A stretch of DNA of 25,338 bases from Terriglobia bacterium (GTDB lineage: Bacteria > Acidobacteriota > Terriglobia > UBA7540), in contig JAIQGB010000008.1 in the NCBI GenBank assembly GCA_020072905.1, positions 1 to 25,338 on the forward strand, given 5' to 3'. The translations under genes were made by a program, and so were the position numbers. Below, piece by piece: positions 7,257 through 14,924 of the stretch. The notes beneath the pieces are model-generated. The model searched no databases and had not been told where the DNA came from. It saw nothing but the letters and a program-made list of their open reading frames with translations. Each line of letters starts with the position of its first letter. The stretch's first letter is position 1.

Positions 7257-8855
7257 ATGGCCATATGGTGGCGACGCGCCAGCCTCGGGCTGCAAGGCAA
7301 GATTATCATCTTTGCCGCTCTCGCGTTCATTTCTGTTGTCGGTGTTTCGACCTATATCGCCACGCTCCTGACGCGGACCATGGTGGAGGAAGAAATCTAT
7401 CTTAAGGCGCTGGCCCAGGCCCGGGCCGCCGCCCATCAACTGGTTAGTCGACGCTCGCTCGAAGATCCTGCCATTCTCCTTCGGGAGCTCCGGCAGATGG
7501 AGAAGGATTTCCCGGGCGTGCAGCAGGCGGATATCTATCTCCACGAACCCCAGCATCGGCTACTTGCCTCCACGGCGCCGCAGGCCCCGCACCTGGAACT
7601 CGACGACATTCCCGGCATCGAGAAGTACAACGAATTCGAGCGGCCCGACGAGGATACCGTCACGATCGAGACTCCCGGCGGCAAGTCGTGGATCATTGGG
7701 ACGACCATTCGCGACCACGACCGAGCCATCGCCTGCCTGAACCTGAAGGTCTCGAAGTCGCAGACGAGCACCGTGACACGTGGGTTGGTTCTACGCAACC
7801 TGGTGTTGACGCTCGCCAGTCTGGCCCTTGTGGTTCTGGTGATTCACGTCTTCTTCCTCAAGCGCGTGCGCGGGCCCGTGAGAGAGCTCATTCGCGTCAT
7901 GGAGGCTGCGGAGGGCGGGCAGCTCGACGTGAGGGCCAAAGCCGTGAGTGAGGATGAAATTGGTCATCTGGCCAAGCATCTCAACCAGATGCTCGCCCGC
8001 ATCGAAAACTTCAGTACCGAGCTGGGCCGAAAAGTGGAAGAAGCCACGGCGGAACTGGCTCGCCGGAACGAGGAACTCGCCCGCATTAACCAGGAACTCT
8101 TCGAGACCCAGAGGACGCTCGCGCGCTCCGAGCGCCTGGCCGTGGCTGGGCAGTTGGCGGCGAGCTTGGCGCATGAGATCGGGACGCCGTTGAACTCCAT
8201 TTCCGGCCACGTGCAACTGCTGGCGCGGCGCGCGGCGGGGGATGAGGGCATGACGCGCCGCCTGCAGGTCATTGAAAACCAGATCGCCCACATCGTGCGC
8301 ACCGTGAAGCAATTGCTCTCCTGGACGCACACGCTGGAATTGCATGTCGCGGCGCTGGATCTGCGCCACGCGCTCCAGGAAGCGCTCTTGCTGTCCTCTC
8401 CAGCATTGCAGCACCGGAAGATTCGGGTGCGGATGGAACTTGCCTCGGACGTCCCCAAGATGTACGGGGACGCCGGTTATCTCCAACAGGTCTTCCTGAA
8501 TCTCATCAACAATAGTATGGACGCCATGCCGCAGGGCGGAGAACTGAAGGTGAGGCTGGCGATCAACCCGGACGGACAGGGCTTACAGATTGGTCTTGAG
8601 GATACCGGTCACGGCATGTCGGCGGATACTCTGGCTCACATCTTCGAGCCGATGTTTACGACCAAGCGCATGGGGACGGGATCGGGCCTGGGGCTGGCGA
8701 TTTGCGACCAGATCGTCCGCCAGCACGCGGGCACCATCAAGGTGGCAAGCGAGCCCGGCCGGGGGACGCGCTTTACGATTTTCCTGCCGCTCGATTGCCG
8801 TGGCCGGGTGGAGACATCCTCTGCCCCCGCCAGCGTCGTCGGCTCGCTCCACTGA
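7257..8855 (+). CDS. NtrB-like transmembrane sensor histidine kinase
   Basis: A 532-residue membrane kinase. Residues about 14-38 form the first membrane helix, about 40-175 an extracytoplasmic sensor region, and about 181-203 the second helix. A HAMP linker (about 204-255) and a short coiled coil follow. The HisKA domain has the phospho-accepting H306 in SLAHEIGTPLN. The ATPase domain has NLINNSMDAMP (N box), DTGHGMS (G1), FEPMFTTK and GTGSGLGLAI. All catalytic boxes are intact. HEIGTPL and FEPMFTTK are typical of kinases that pair with NtrC-type activators, and such an activator is encoded 40 bp downstream. The start is uncertain: ATG 7257, 7245 or 7200 are in frame and none has a ribosome site. 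I prefer 7257 because the candidate -10 covers the earlier ones. The signal sensed is unknown. Confidence 0.9.
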   Translation: MAIWWRRASLGLQGKIIIFAALAFISVVGVSTYIATLLTRTMVEEEIYLKALAQARAAAHQLVSRRSLEDPAILLRELRQMEKDFPGVQQADIYLHEPQHRLLASTAPQAPHLELDDIPGIEKYNEFERPDEDTVTIETPGGKSWIIGTTIRDHDRAIACLNLKVSKSQTSTVTRGLVLRNLVLTLASLALVVLVIHVFFLKRVRGPVRELIRVMEAAEGGQLDVRAKAVSEDEIGHLAKHLNQMLARIENFSTELGRKVEEATAELARRNEELARINQELFETQRTLARSERLAVAGQLAASLAHEIGTPLNSISGHVQLLARRAAGDEGMTRRLQVIENQIAHIVRTVKQLLSWTHTLELHVAALDLRHALQEALLLSSPALQHRKIRVRMELASDVPKMYGDAGYLQQVFLNLINNSMDAMPQGGELKVRLAINPDGQGLQIGLEDTGHGMSADTLAHIFEPMFTTKRMGTGSGLGLAICDQIVRQHAGTIKVASEPGRGTRFTIFLPLDCRGRVETSSAPASVVGSLH

Positions 8856-8895
8856 TTGAACCGCGCGAGCATTCTTACTCTGAGGGGGAAAGGCG

Positions 8896-10275
8896 TTGAA
8901 GGCGGTCGAGTCGCAATCCACAGTGAACATTCTGGTCGTCGATGACGACGCCGAGACGCGGGATTTGCTGCGCGAAGTCTTGGGCGAGGAGGGCTACAAC
9001 GTCGTCGTTTCCTCGAGTGGCGAGGAAGCGCTCGAGGTCGGCAAACAAGAATGCTTCGACATCATCATCAGCGACCTCAAGCTGGGCCCGAGCCTCACCG
9101 GGCTGGACGTGCTGAAAGCCTACAAGTCCATTCAGCCGGAATCGGAAGTGATCCTCATCACCGCCTTCGGCAGCATGGAGACCGCTATCGAGGCGCTCAA
9201 GGGCGGCGCGTTCGACTACCTTTCCAAGCCTTTCAAGATTGAAGAGCTGCTGGTGCAAGTCGGGCGGGCGCTGGAAAACCGCGCCCTGGTCCGCGAGAAC
9301 CGCAACCTGCGACAGCAGCTCGAAAGCCAGGTGCAGCTCACCAGCCTGGTCGGGCGCGCGCCGGTGATGCTCGAAGTCTACAAGAAGATCGCCATGGTCT
9401 CCGAGTCGCGCTCCACCGTCCTGATCTACGGCGAAAGCGGCACGGGCAAGGAGCTCGTGGCCCGGGCTATCCACTACAACGGCCCGCGCGCTGAGCAGAG
9501 ATTCTTCGCGATCAACTGCGGGGCGCTGCCTGAATCGCTGCTGGAGACGGAACTCTTCGGACACGTCCGCGGCTCCTTTACGGGTGCGGTCGGCAACAAG
9601 CGCGGCATTTTCGAAGAGGCGGACGGCGGCACGGTATTCCTCGACGAGGTTGCGGAAATGAGCCCCGCGCTCCAAGTAAAGCTCCTCCGCACGCTCGAAG
9701 AGCAGGAAGTCCGCCGCGTGGGCAGCAACCGCGCCGTGCCCGTGGACGTGCGCATTCTCGCGGCCAGTAACCGCAATCTGGCCGAACGGGTCGAGCAGGG
9801 AAAATTCCGCCAGGATTTGTACTTCCGCCTGCGCGTCATCGAAATCGAACTCCCGCCTTTGCGCGAGCGCACCGAGGACATCCCGTTGCTGGCGGAGCAT
9901 TTCCTGAAGAGATTCGAGCGCGAGCGCGGAAGAGCGTTCACGATTTCCCCCCAGGCGTTTTCCGTCTTGCTGACTTACGATTGGCCCGGGAACGTTCGTG
10001 AGCTCGAAAACGCGCTCGAGGCGGCCGTGGCGTTGAACCGCTCCGGCACCATCACCCTGGAAGACCTGCCGCCCAAAGTGCGTGCCGATTTCCAGAAGGG
10101 ACGGCGCCTCGAGGACTTCTACTCGGACCTGCCCAGTCTCGATGAACTCCGGGGCAAATACGTGGCGCACGTCCTGAGGGTCGTGGGCGATAACAAGCTC
10201 AAGGCGGCGGCGATCCTGGGCATCAATCGTAAGACGCTCTATCGTGTGCTGGACAGAATGAAGTTGCACAAATAA
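8896..10275 (+). CDS. NtrC-family sigma-54-dependent response regulator
   Basis: A 459-residue activator of sigma-54 RNA polymerase. Receiver domain at residues about 11-125 with acidic pocket D16-D18, phospho-acceptor D60 (IIISDLKLG) and the lysine in LSKPF. AAA+ domain about 150-375: Walker A GESGTGKE (179-186), the sigma-54 contact loop GSFTGA (226-231, usually GAFTGA), Walker B GGTVFLDEV, and the arginine-finger region DLYFRLRVIEIELPPLRER. A Fis-type helix-turn-helix lies at about 420-459 (KLKAAAILGINRKTLYRVLDRM). The start is a TTG at 8896 with a GAGGGGGAAAGG ribosome site; no ATG fits the receiver start. It is the cognate partner of the kinase 40 bp upstream. It probably acts at the sigma-54 promoter at 11604-11620 through the palindromes at 11455-11527. 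Confidence 0.94.
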   Translation: MKAVESQSTVNILVVDDDAETRDLLREVLGEEGYNVVVSSSGEEALEVGKQECFDIIISDLKLGPSLTGLDVLKAYKSIQPESEVILITAFGSMETAIEALKGGAFDYLSKPFKIEELLVQVGRALENRALVRENRNLRQQLESQVQLTSLVGRAPVMLEVYKKIAMVSESRSTVLIYGESGTGKELVARAIHYNGPRAEQRFFAINCGALPESLLETELFGHVRGSFTGAVGNKRGIFEEADGGTVFLDEVAEMSPALQVKLLRTLEEQEVRRVGSNRAVPVDVRILAASNRNLAERVEQGKFRQDLYFRLRVIEIELPPLRERTEDIPLLAEHFLKRFERERGRAFTISPQAFSVLLTYDWPGNVRELENALEAAVALNRSGTITLEDLPPKVRADFQKGRRLEDFYSDLPSLDELRGKYVAHVLRVVGDNKLKAAAILGINRKTLYRVLDRMKLHK

Positions 10276-10341
10276 GCGGAGAGGCTTACCGTAGTTACGG
10301 GGCGTCCGAGGAACAGGGCAGGACTAACAACCTAGGCTGGG

Positions 10342-10356
10342 CCGGCGCATCGCCGG
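10342..10356. repeat. Small GC-rich hairpin between regulator and radical SAM gene
   Basis: CCGGCG-CAT-CGCCGG forms a perfect 6-bp stem with a three-base loop in the 128-bp gap (10276-10403). No T-run follows, so it is a poor rho-independent terminator; it may be a processing or attenuation element within the transcript. No sigma-54 element was found in this gap. Confidence 0.35.
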
Positions 10357-10403
10357 AAGATCTTGCAGCCATTCAGGTTTCGCCGGGGTGTTCAGGCGAA
10401 GGC

Positions 10404-11429
10404 ATGAAATACTCGTACCTCGCCAAATCGGCCTTCAAACAGCTCATTTCGGGCTTCAAGTTGCCCTATATGGTGATGTTTGAGACCACGCTAATGTGCA
10501 ATATGTTTTGCGAGTATTGCATCTTCGGCGAGGAAGGCAAATTCAACGACCTCGGGACGCGCGCGGCACGCGAGCGCATCTTCCGCCGCATCGACGAGTT
10601 CTGCGAGATAGGCCTTTTCGCCTTGAGCTTCTCGGGCGGCGAGCCGCTGCTTAATCCGAACACCTGCGACTACATTGCTTATGCGGCCGACAAGGGCATG
10701 TGGACCTCCATGCCCACCAACGGATTGCTCATCAAAAAGTATGCTGAGGGTGTCGCGCGCCTGGATATGCTGGAAGTCTCCATCGACTCGCTCAACCAGC
10801 AGCGCTTTGCCAAGCGGCGCGGGCTGGACGGCCTGCCGCGCATTCTGGAGAACCTGGAATTCGTGCTCAAGAAACGCAAGCCCTTCGCCACGCAGATCAA
10901 CGCCGCCGTCAACTTGGAGAACCTCGACGATTTGCCGGAACTGGCGGAATTCTGCCGCGAGCACGATCTGGTGCTGCACCCGGAGGCGGTCCATAACGTC
11001 ATGCGGCAGGGAGAATTGCTGCCGGACTCCGAATTGCATGGGGCAGAAATCGATCGTGTCGAGCGCGCCCTGCGCGAGCTGCGCGCCGCATTTCCCAAGA
11101 ACGTGCGCTTTTACAGCCACTACTACGAGTTCTACCGCAACGGCGGGTTCGGCGCCAAATTCCCGTGCCGCCACCCCTCCAAACTGATTTCCATGAAGCC
11201 CGACGGCGCTCTTCACTTCCCGTGCGCTTTCGCGACGCTCTACCAGTCGCAGGCGCCGTTGCGGGAGATTTTCGCCTCGGAGGCAGTCCAGAAGATCATC
11301 GCCCAGGAGGCGACGCTCTGGGATTTCTGCACAGGATGCAAAATCGGCTGCCCTTACGAAGTGAGTGCCTACACGAACAGTCCCATGCTGGCCCTCGAAT
11401 CAGGACTGAATTTCCTCAGAGTCTTCTAA
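10404..11429 (+). CDS. Radical SAM protein with SPASM-like C-terminal cysteines
   Basis: A 341-residue radical SAM enzyme. The CX3CX2C cluster is C32-C36-C39 in the segment TLMCNMFCEYC; SFSGGEPLLN is the SAM-binding GGE motif. C-terminal cysteines C255, C274, C309, C312 and C316 (the last three in CTGCKIGC) resemble the auxiliary-cluster SPASM/twitch arrangement of peptide- and lipid-modifying members such as PqqE-like and HpnH-like enzymes. The substrate cannot be deduced; no precursor peptide is visible next to it. The start is the ATG at 10404, with a weak GCGAAGG just before it. It lies 128 bp after the NtrC-like regulator and ahead of the sigma-54 promoter region, so it is probably made with the regulators or constitutively, and supplies one chemical step of the pathway. 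Confidence 0.88.
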   Translation: MKYSYLAKSAFKQLISGFKLPYMVMFETTLMCNMFCEYCIFGEEGKFNDLGTRAARERIFRRIDEFCEIGLFALSFSGGEPLLNPNTCDYIAYAADKGMWTSMPTNGLLIKKYAEGVARLDMLEVSIDSLNQQRFAKRRGLDGLPRILENLEFVLKKRKPFATQINAAVNLENLDDLPELAEFCREHDLVLHPEAVHNVMRQGELLPDSELHGAEIDRVERALRELRAAFPKNVRFYSHYYEFYRNGGFGAKFPCRHPSKLISMKPDGALHFPCAFATLYQSQAPLREIFASEAVQKIIAQEATLWDFCTGCKIGCPYEVSAYTNSPMLALESGLNFLRVF

Positions 11430-11454
11430 CCATTCTGGCGCCAGGATCAGAAGG

Positions 11455-11473
11455 GTGTGGCATAAAGCCCCAG
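11455..11473. promoter_or_regulatory. Upstream activator site A (degenerate palindrome)
   Basis: GTGTGGC-ATAAA-GCCCCAG. The left arm is identical to site B at 11509; the right arm matches five of seven bases. Its centre is 54 bp from that of site B, about five helical turns, so both would face the same side of the DNA. Lies about 167 bp upstream of the predicted sigma-54 start. Confidence 0.5.
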
Positions 11474-11508
11474 TCGGCAGGTCGCAGACTTGACCAGAAG
11501 GGAAGTCG

Positions 11509-11527
11509 GTGTGGCATTTCGCCACAC
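11509..11527. promoter_or_regulatory. Upstream activator site B (perfect palindrome)
   Basis: GTGTGGC-ATTTC-GCCACAC: perfect 7-bp arms around five bases, 19 bp in all, the usual size of a Fis-type dimer site in NtrC-like activators. Its centre is about 113 bp upstream of the predicted sigma-54 start, the classic enhancer position. No T-run follows, so a terminator for the radical SAM gene is less likely. Binding by the regulator at 8896 is inference. Confidence 0.6.
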
Positions 11528-11603
11528 TGGAATTGAAAGGCTAGTCACCCACCACGGCGTGTTCAGTCAATTGAATCAATAGGTTGACAGCGTAATCAGG
11601 AAC

Positions 11604-11620
11604 TTGGCATACGGCCTGCT
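11604..11620 (+). promoter_or_regulatory. Sigma-54 (-24/-12) promoter
   Basis: TTGGCATACGGCCTGCT has the invariant GG (11606-11607) and GC (11618-11619) with exactly ten bases between, in close agreement with the TTGGCAC-N5-TTGCW consensus. The predicted start is near 11631, 21 bases before the ATG of the response regulator at 11652. A sigma-70 -35 (TTGACA, 11584-11589) also occurs, but the matching -10 position (GCATAC) is poor. With an NtrC-type activator encoded just upstream and two palindromes at enhancer distance, sigma-54 use is the best reading. Confidence 0.7.
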
Positions 11621-11651
11621 TTATGAAAGAGTGGGCAAATGCCCTTCCTCT

Positions 11652-12041
11652 ATGAGTGCGCCAAGAATCCTCGTTGTCGACGACGATCAGGACAGCCGGA
11701 ACCTGCTGAGCGAGTTCTTGGGGGCCAATGGCTACGCCGTAGCGGCGGTCGGCGACGGCACCGCGGCTCGCGAGGAATTGAGTCGCGTAGAAGGGTACCA
11801 AGTCATTGTCGCGGACTTGCGGATGCCCAGAGAGTCGGGTTTGGAGCTGCTCCGGAACCTGCGCCGTCAGGAATCCAAACACGTCATCATTTTGATGTCT
11901 TCGTTCATCTCCCAGGGGGAAAAGCGGCAAGCGAAGGAGCTAGGCGCACATGCCCTCCTGGAGAAGCCGTTTCGTCTGACGGACTTATTGGCCGCCGTCC
12001 AAGAAGCGGCCGCGAAGAAGCCAATACCGATTTCGCCTTAG
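11652..12041 (+). CDS. Single-domain response regulator (receiver only)
   Basis: A 129-residue CheY-like receiver: acidic pocket D10-D12, phospho-acceptor D55 (VIVADLRMP), the switch serine in IILMSS, and the conserved lysine in LLEKPF. No output domain, so it acts by protein contact, as a phosphate sink, or in a relay. The start is the ATG at 11652; earlier in-frame TTG (11604) and GTG (11631) fall on or at the start of the predicted sigma-54 transcript. No good ribosome site is visible. It is the first gene after the sigma-54 promoter, 50 bp before the acyl carrier protein, so it is co-expressed with the pathway and may give feedback on the kinase at 7257. Its exact role is unknown. Confidence 0.88.
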   Translation: MSAPRILVVDDDQDSRNLLSEFLGANGYAVAAVGDGTAAREELSRVEGYQVIVADLRMPRESGLELLRNLRRQESKHVIILMSSFISQGEKRQAKELGAHALLEKPFRLTDLLAAVQEAAAKKPIPISP

Positions 12042-12091
12042 AAGGACGCAGAGACTTCGGCAGGCTGCGAAACCCGCGGTCAGGAGCGGAA

Positions 12092-12382
12092 ATGAATATC
12101 GAAGATAAGGTCATCGAGATCATCACTCGCGAGCAGCATCTCGAGGACGGCGTTGTCAAGCCGGACTCGACCTTCGCGGAACTGGGTATCGATTCCCTGG
12201 ACGGAGTGAACATCCTGTTCGCGCTCGAGCAGGAGTTCAAGATCGACATTCCCGATTCGATTGCGCAGAACATGAGAAGCGTGAGCCAGGTGGTCGACGC
12301 CCTCACTCGCGTCATTGAGGGCCGGGATGTTTCGGACCTCGTTGCCATGGCCAAGGCCGACAGTTCGGCCCCGAGCAGTTAG
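12092..12382 (+). CDS. Acyl carrier protein
   Basis: A 96-residue acyl carrier protein. Serine 35 in FAELGIDSLDGVN is the site for the 4'-phosphopantetheine arm; the following LFALEQEFKIDIPDS and SVSQVVDALTRVI match helices II-IV of the ACP fold. The C-terminus (about residues 80-96) is a short Ala/Ser-rich tail. The start is the ATG at 12092, with AGGAG five bases upstream. It is directly followed by a ketosynthase (15-bp gap), so this is a dedicated pathway carrier rather than the housekeeping AcpP, which normally clusters with fabD/fabG/fabF. No phosphopantetheinyl transferase is in the window, so it must use one encoded elsewhere. Confidence 0.93.
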   Translation: MNIEDKVIEIITREQHLEDGVVKPDSTFAELGIDSLDGVNILFALEQEFKIDIPDSIAQNMRSVSQVVDALTRVIEGRDVSDLVAMAKADSSAPSS

Positions 12383-12397
12383 ATTCCCCGCATCACG

Positions 12398-13636
12398 GTG
12401 CCCGGCGTGCGCAGAGTCGTTATCACAGGAATTGGAGTTTTCGCCTCTCCCGGGAAGGAGACTGATACTTTCTTCTGCAATCTCCTGAGCGCCCGCTCGG
12501 CGATTCGTCGCATTCAACAGTGGGATCCTTCCAATCTGAGCGTGCAGATTGCCGCGGAGGTCCCGGATTACACTCCCACCGATTTCTTTCCACTTAAACG
12601 GCTCGACTTGCTCGATCGGTTTACTCAGTTCGGTCTTCTCGCCGCGCGCGAGGCCGTGAAATCGAGCGGCATCGAAATCTCCGACGAGGAGCGGACCCGC
12701 TTCGGCGTCGTCATGGGAACGGGCATGGGCGGGGCCGGAACTTTCGACGACACCTACTACAATCTCTACGCCAAGAATGAGACGCGCCTGCATCCCTTCA
12801 CGATTCCAAAGGTCATGCACAACGCCGTGACCTCGCAGATCTGCATGGAGTACGGCGCCCAGGGCCCCGCGCTTGCCGTCTGCACGGCCTGCTCGTCGGC
12901 GGGCCACGCGATTGGCGAGGCGTTCCACCTCATCAAATTCGGAATGGCCGACATCATGTTGGCGGGCGGCAGCGATGCGCCGATCACCTACGGCATGATC
13001 CGCTCTTGGGAGTCCGTGCGCGTTCTGGCGAGCGGCAACGGCGACCCCAGCCGTGCCTGCCGTCCGTTTTCGGCGGACCGTGAAGGCATGGTGCTCGGCG
13101 AAGGTGCCGCCATTCTGGTATTGGAGGAATGGGAGCGGGCGCGGAGACGCGGCGCAAAGGTTTACGCCGAGCTGGCGGGATACGGGCTCAGCTCGGACGC
13201 CGGCCATATCACCCAACCTTCCGTGACCGGCCCGGCGCGTGCCATCCGCATGGCGCTTGACGAGGCGGGTGCAAACCCGGAGGATGTGGATTACATCAAC
13301 GCCCATGGGACGGGGACGCGCCTGAATGACGCCGTTGAGACGCAGGTCATCAAAGAGGTCTTTAAGGACCACGCGCGCCGCGTCGCCATCAGCTCGACGA
13401 AATCCATGCACGGGCACGTGATGGGCGCCACGGGGGCTGTGGAACTGGCGGCGACTGTCATGGCGATCGAGCGGGGGATGATCCCGCCCACGGCGAATTA
13501 CACGCGGCCCGACCCGGAATGCGATCTGGACTACGTTCCCAACGAAGCGCGCCAGCAAGAAGTGAACGTGGCGGTTTCCAACTCGTTTGCCTTCGGGGGG
13601 CTGAATGCTGTCCTCCTTGTCCGCCGGTTCGGTTAA
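12398..13636 (+). CDS. Beta-ketoacyl-ACP synthase II-like condensing enzyme
   Basis: A 412-residue KAS I/II-fold enzyme condensing an acyl group with malonyl-ACP. The catalytic triad is complete: C165 in VCTACSSAGHAI, H303 in NAHGTGT and H340 in SMHGHVMGATG. The last motif is usually KSMTGHLLGA; H338 replaces the usual Thr. GGSDAPIT and SNSFAFGG are also present. It begins at a GTG (12398), 15 bp after the ACP stop, with no clear ribosome site; an in-frame GTG at 12407 is possible and coupling is likely. No ketoreductase, dehydratase or acyltransferase gene is nearby. The enzyme therefore either makes one condensation or borrows fatty acid synthase partners. Orthology to FabF is not claimed. 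Confidence 0.93.
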   Translation: MPGVRRVVITGIGVFASPGKETDTFFCNLLSARSAIRRIQQWDPSNLSVQIAAEVPDYTPTDFFPLKRLDLLDRFTQFGLLAAREAVKSSGIEISDEERTRFGVVMGTGMGGAGTFDDTYYNLYAKNETRLHPFTIPKVMHNAVTSQICMEYGAQGPALAVCTACSSAGHAIGEAFHLIKFGMADIMLAGGSDAPITYGMIRSWESVRVLASGNGDPSRACRPFSADREGMVLGEGAAILVLEEWERARRRGAKVYAELAGYGLSSDAGHITQPSVTGPARAIRMALDEAGANPEDVDYINAHGTGTRLNDAVETQVIKEVFKDHARRVAISSTKSMHGHVMGATGAVELAATVMAIERGMIPPTANYTRPDPECDLDYVPNEARQQEVNVAVSNSFAFGGLNAVLLVRRFG

Positions 13637-13684
13637 GATGAAGGTGCGGGCGGCAGGTGGAGCGAGAAGGAACCCGCAACAGGA

Positions 13685-14875
13685 ATGAAGCCAACCAAGC
13701 GCATTGCCATCCTGACGCTCAGCGTCGGCGCGGGGCATGTTCGCGCCGCGGAGGTCGTGCAGCGCGCGCTGCTGGATGGTGGCGAGGCGTTGGAAATTCG
13801 CACCCTAGACGCCATCGAACTCGGCCGCCCTTGGTTCCGCTGGCTCTACGTGGCGCCTTACTGGTGGATGTTGCGCCACGCGCCGGGGCTGTGGCGGCGG
13901 CTCTTCGAGCGGCGTCAACGAAAAGGACATCGCTCGACCGCGCCGCACTGGGTTTTCCGCCGGGGCTGCGCTGGGGTCTTGCGGCAGTTGCAGAGCTTGG
14001 CGCCTCACCTGGTGATCGCCACGGAAATCGGCGCGGCGGAAATCGCCGCCCTGGGAAAACGCGAGGGGTGGTTTAATGCGCCGATTTTGGCCGTGCAGAC
14101 GGATTTTCAGACTGAGCCTCCCTGGGTGCAGCGGGAGATTGATGTGTACGCGGTGGCGAGCGAAGAGGCCAAAGCGCAATTGATCGGGTGGGGCGTTTCC
14201 CTCAATCGCATCGTGCTCTGCGGGATTCCCGTCGATCCGGCTTTCAGTCTGGCCTTCGACAGGCAAGAGATCGTCCAAGCCCTGGGGCTCGACGGCCGTC
14301 GGCCCGTCGTGTTGGTGATGGGCGGCGGGATGGGGCCGATGCCCCTGGACCAAGCGGTGCTGGCGCTGGAGCGCTGCGGCTTACCCCTTCAAGTACTGGC
14401 CGTGTGCGGCCGCGATCAGATGCAGAAGCAGCGCCTGGAGCAACTGCGCAGCAAAGTCGCGCTGGACCTGCACATCTTCGGCTGGAGCGACAGCATCCCG
14501 GAGCTCATGAGCGCCGCGGACTTGCTGGTGAGCAAGCCCGGCGGCGTGACGATTGCCGAAGCCCTGGCGGTCGGCGTTCCCATGGTTTTGACTCATCCCA
14601 TTCCGGGGCCGGAGGAGCGGCACGTTCGTTATCTTGAACAGAACGGCGTCGCGGTCCGTGCCCGGACTCTTGACGAGCTTCCACAGCTCGTTCACCGGTT
14701 GCTGGGCGAGCCGGAGAAGCTGGCGGAAATCACGCGGCGCGCGCACGAACTGGCCCGGCCCGATGCGGCGCACGCCGTCGCCCAGGTGGCGCGGGCGCTC
14801 CTCGAGACTTCGACGTATATCGATTTTCTGGCCTCGCCGCCCGCCCGTTCGGGCGAATCCGCTTACCTCATGTGA
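13685..14875 (+). CDS. MGDG-synthase-like (GT28-type) glycosyltransferase
   Basis: A 396-residue GT-B glycosyltransferase of the monogalactosyldiacylglycerol synthase/MurG group. The N-terminal domain opens with ILTLSVGAGHVRAAEVV, matching the SxGxGHxxAA motif of MGDG synthases and processive diacylglycerol glucosyltransferases. The C-terminal domain has VVLVMGGGMG and the nucleotide-sugar site LLVSKPGGVTIAEALA (about 281-296), then the GPEERHVRYLEQNG region. Expected to transfer a hexose from UDP-sugar to a membrane lipid or lipid-like acceptor at the inner face of the membrane. Basic and aromatic N-terminal segments (WLYVAPYWWMLRHAP) could dip into the bilayer. The start ATG at 13685 has AGGA immediately upstream. 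Placed between the ketosynthase and the ligase, it suggests that the acyl product is glycosylated. Confidence 0.88.
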   Translation: MKPTKRIAILTLSVGAGHVRAAEVVQRALLDGGEALEIRTLDAIELGRPWFRWLYVAPYWWMLRHAPGLWRRLFERRQRKGHRSTAPHWVFRRGCAGVLRQLQSLAPHLVIATEIGAAEIAALGKREGWFNAPILAVQTDFQTEPPWVQREIDVYAVASEEAKAQLIGWGVSLNRIVLCGIPVDPAFSLAFDRQEIVQALGLDGRRPVVLVMGGGMGPMPLDQAVLALERCGLPLQVLAVCGRDQMQKQRLEQLRSKVALDLHIFGWSDSIPELMSAADLLVSKPGGVTIAEALAVGVPMVLTHPIPGPEERHVRYLEQNGVAVRARTLDELPQLVHRLLGEPEKLAEITRRAHELARPDAAHAVAQVARALLETSTYIDFLASPPARSGESAYLM

Positions 14876-14924
14876 ATGGTTGCTGGCGGAACGGCGTGGC
14901 ACTTGGACTGATTCGGGGTTCCCT

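Noticed and set aside
8875..10269. Minus-strand open frame of 464 codons opposite the NtrC-like regulator
   Set aside because: Mirror of the regulator's codon pattern; no motif and no ribosome site of note.
11509..11527. Hairpin as terminator of the radical SAM gene
   Set aside because: The 7-bp stem is followed by TGGAATTG rather than a T-run, and a second copy of the arm motif lies 54 bp upstream; an activator site explains both better.
11584..11612. Sigma-70 promoter with perfect TTGACA -35 before the receiver gene
   Set aside because: The -10 position (GCATAC) is poor at 17 bp, and the sigma-54 element in the same place fits much better; kept only as an alternative.
12080..13738. Minus-strand open frame of 552 codons opposite the ACP and ketosynthase
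   Set aside because: Antisense shadow; His/Arg/Gly/Val-rich with no domain pattern, while the plus strand has intact ACP and KAS active sites.
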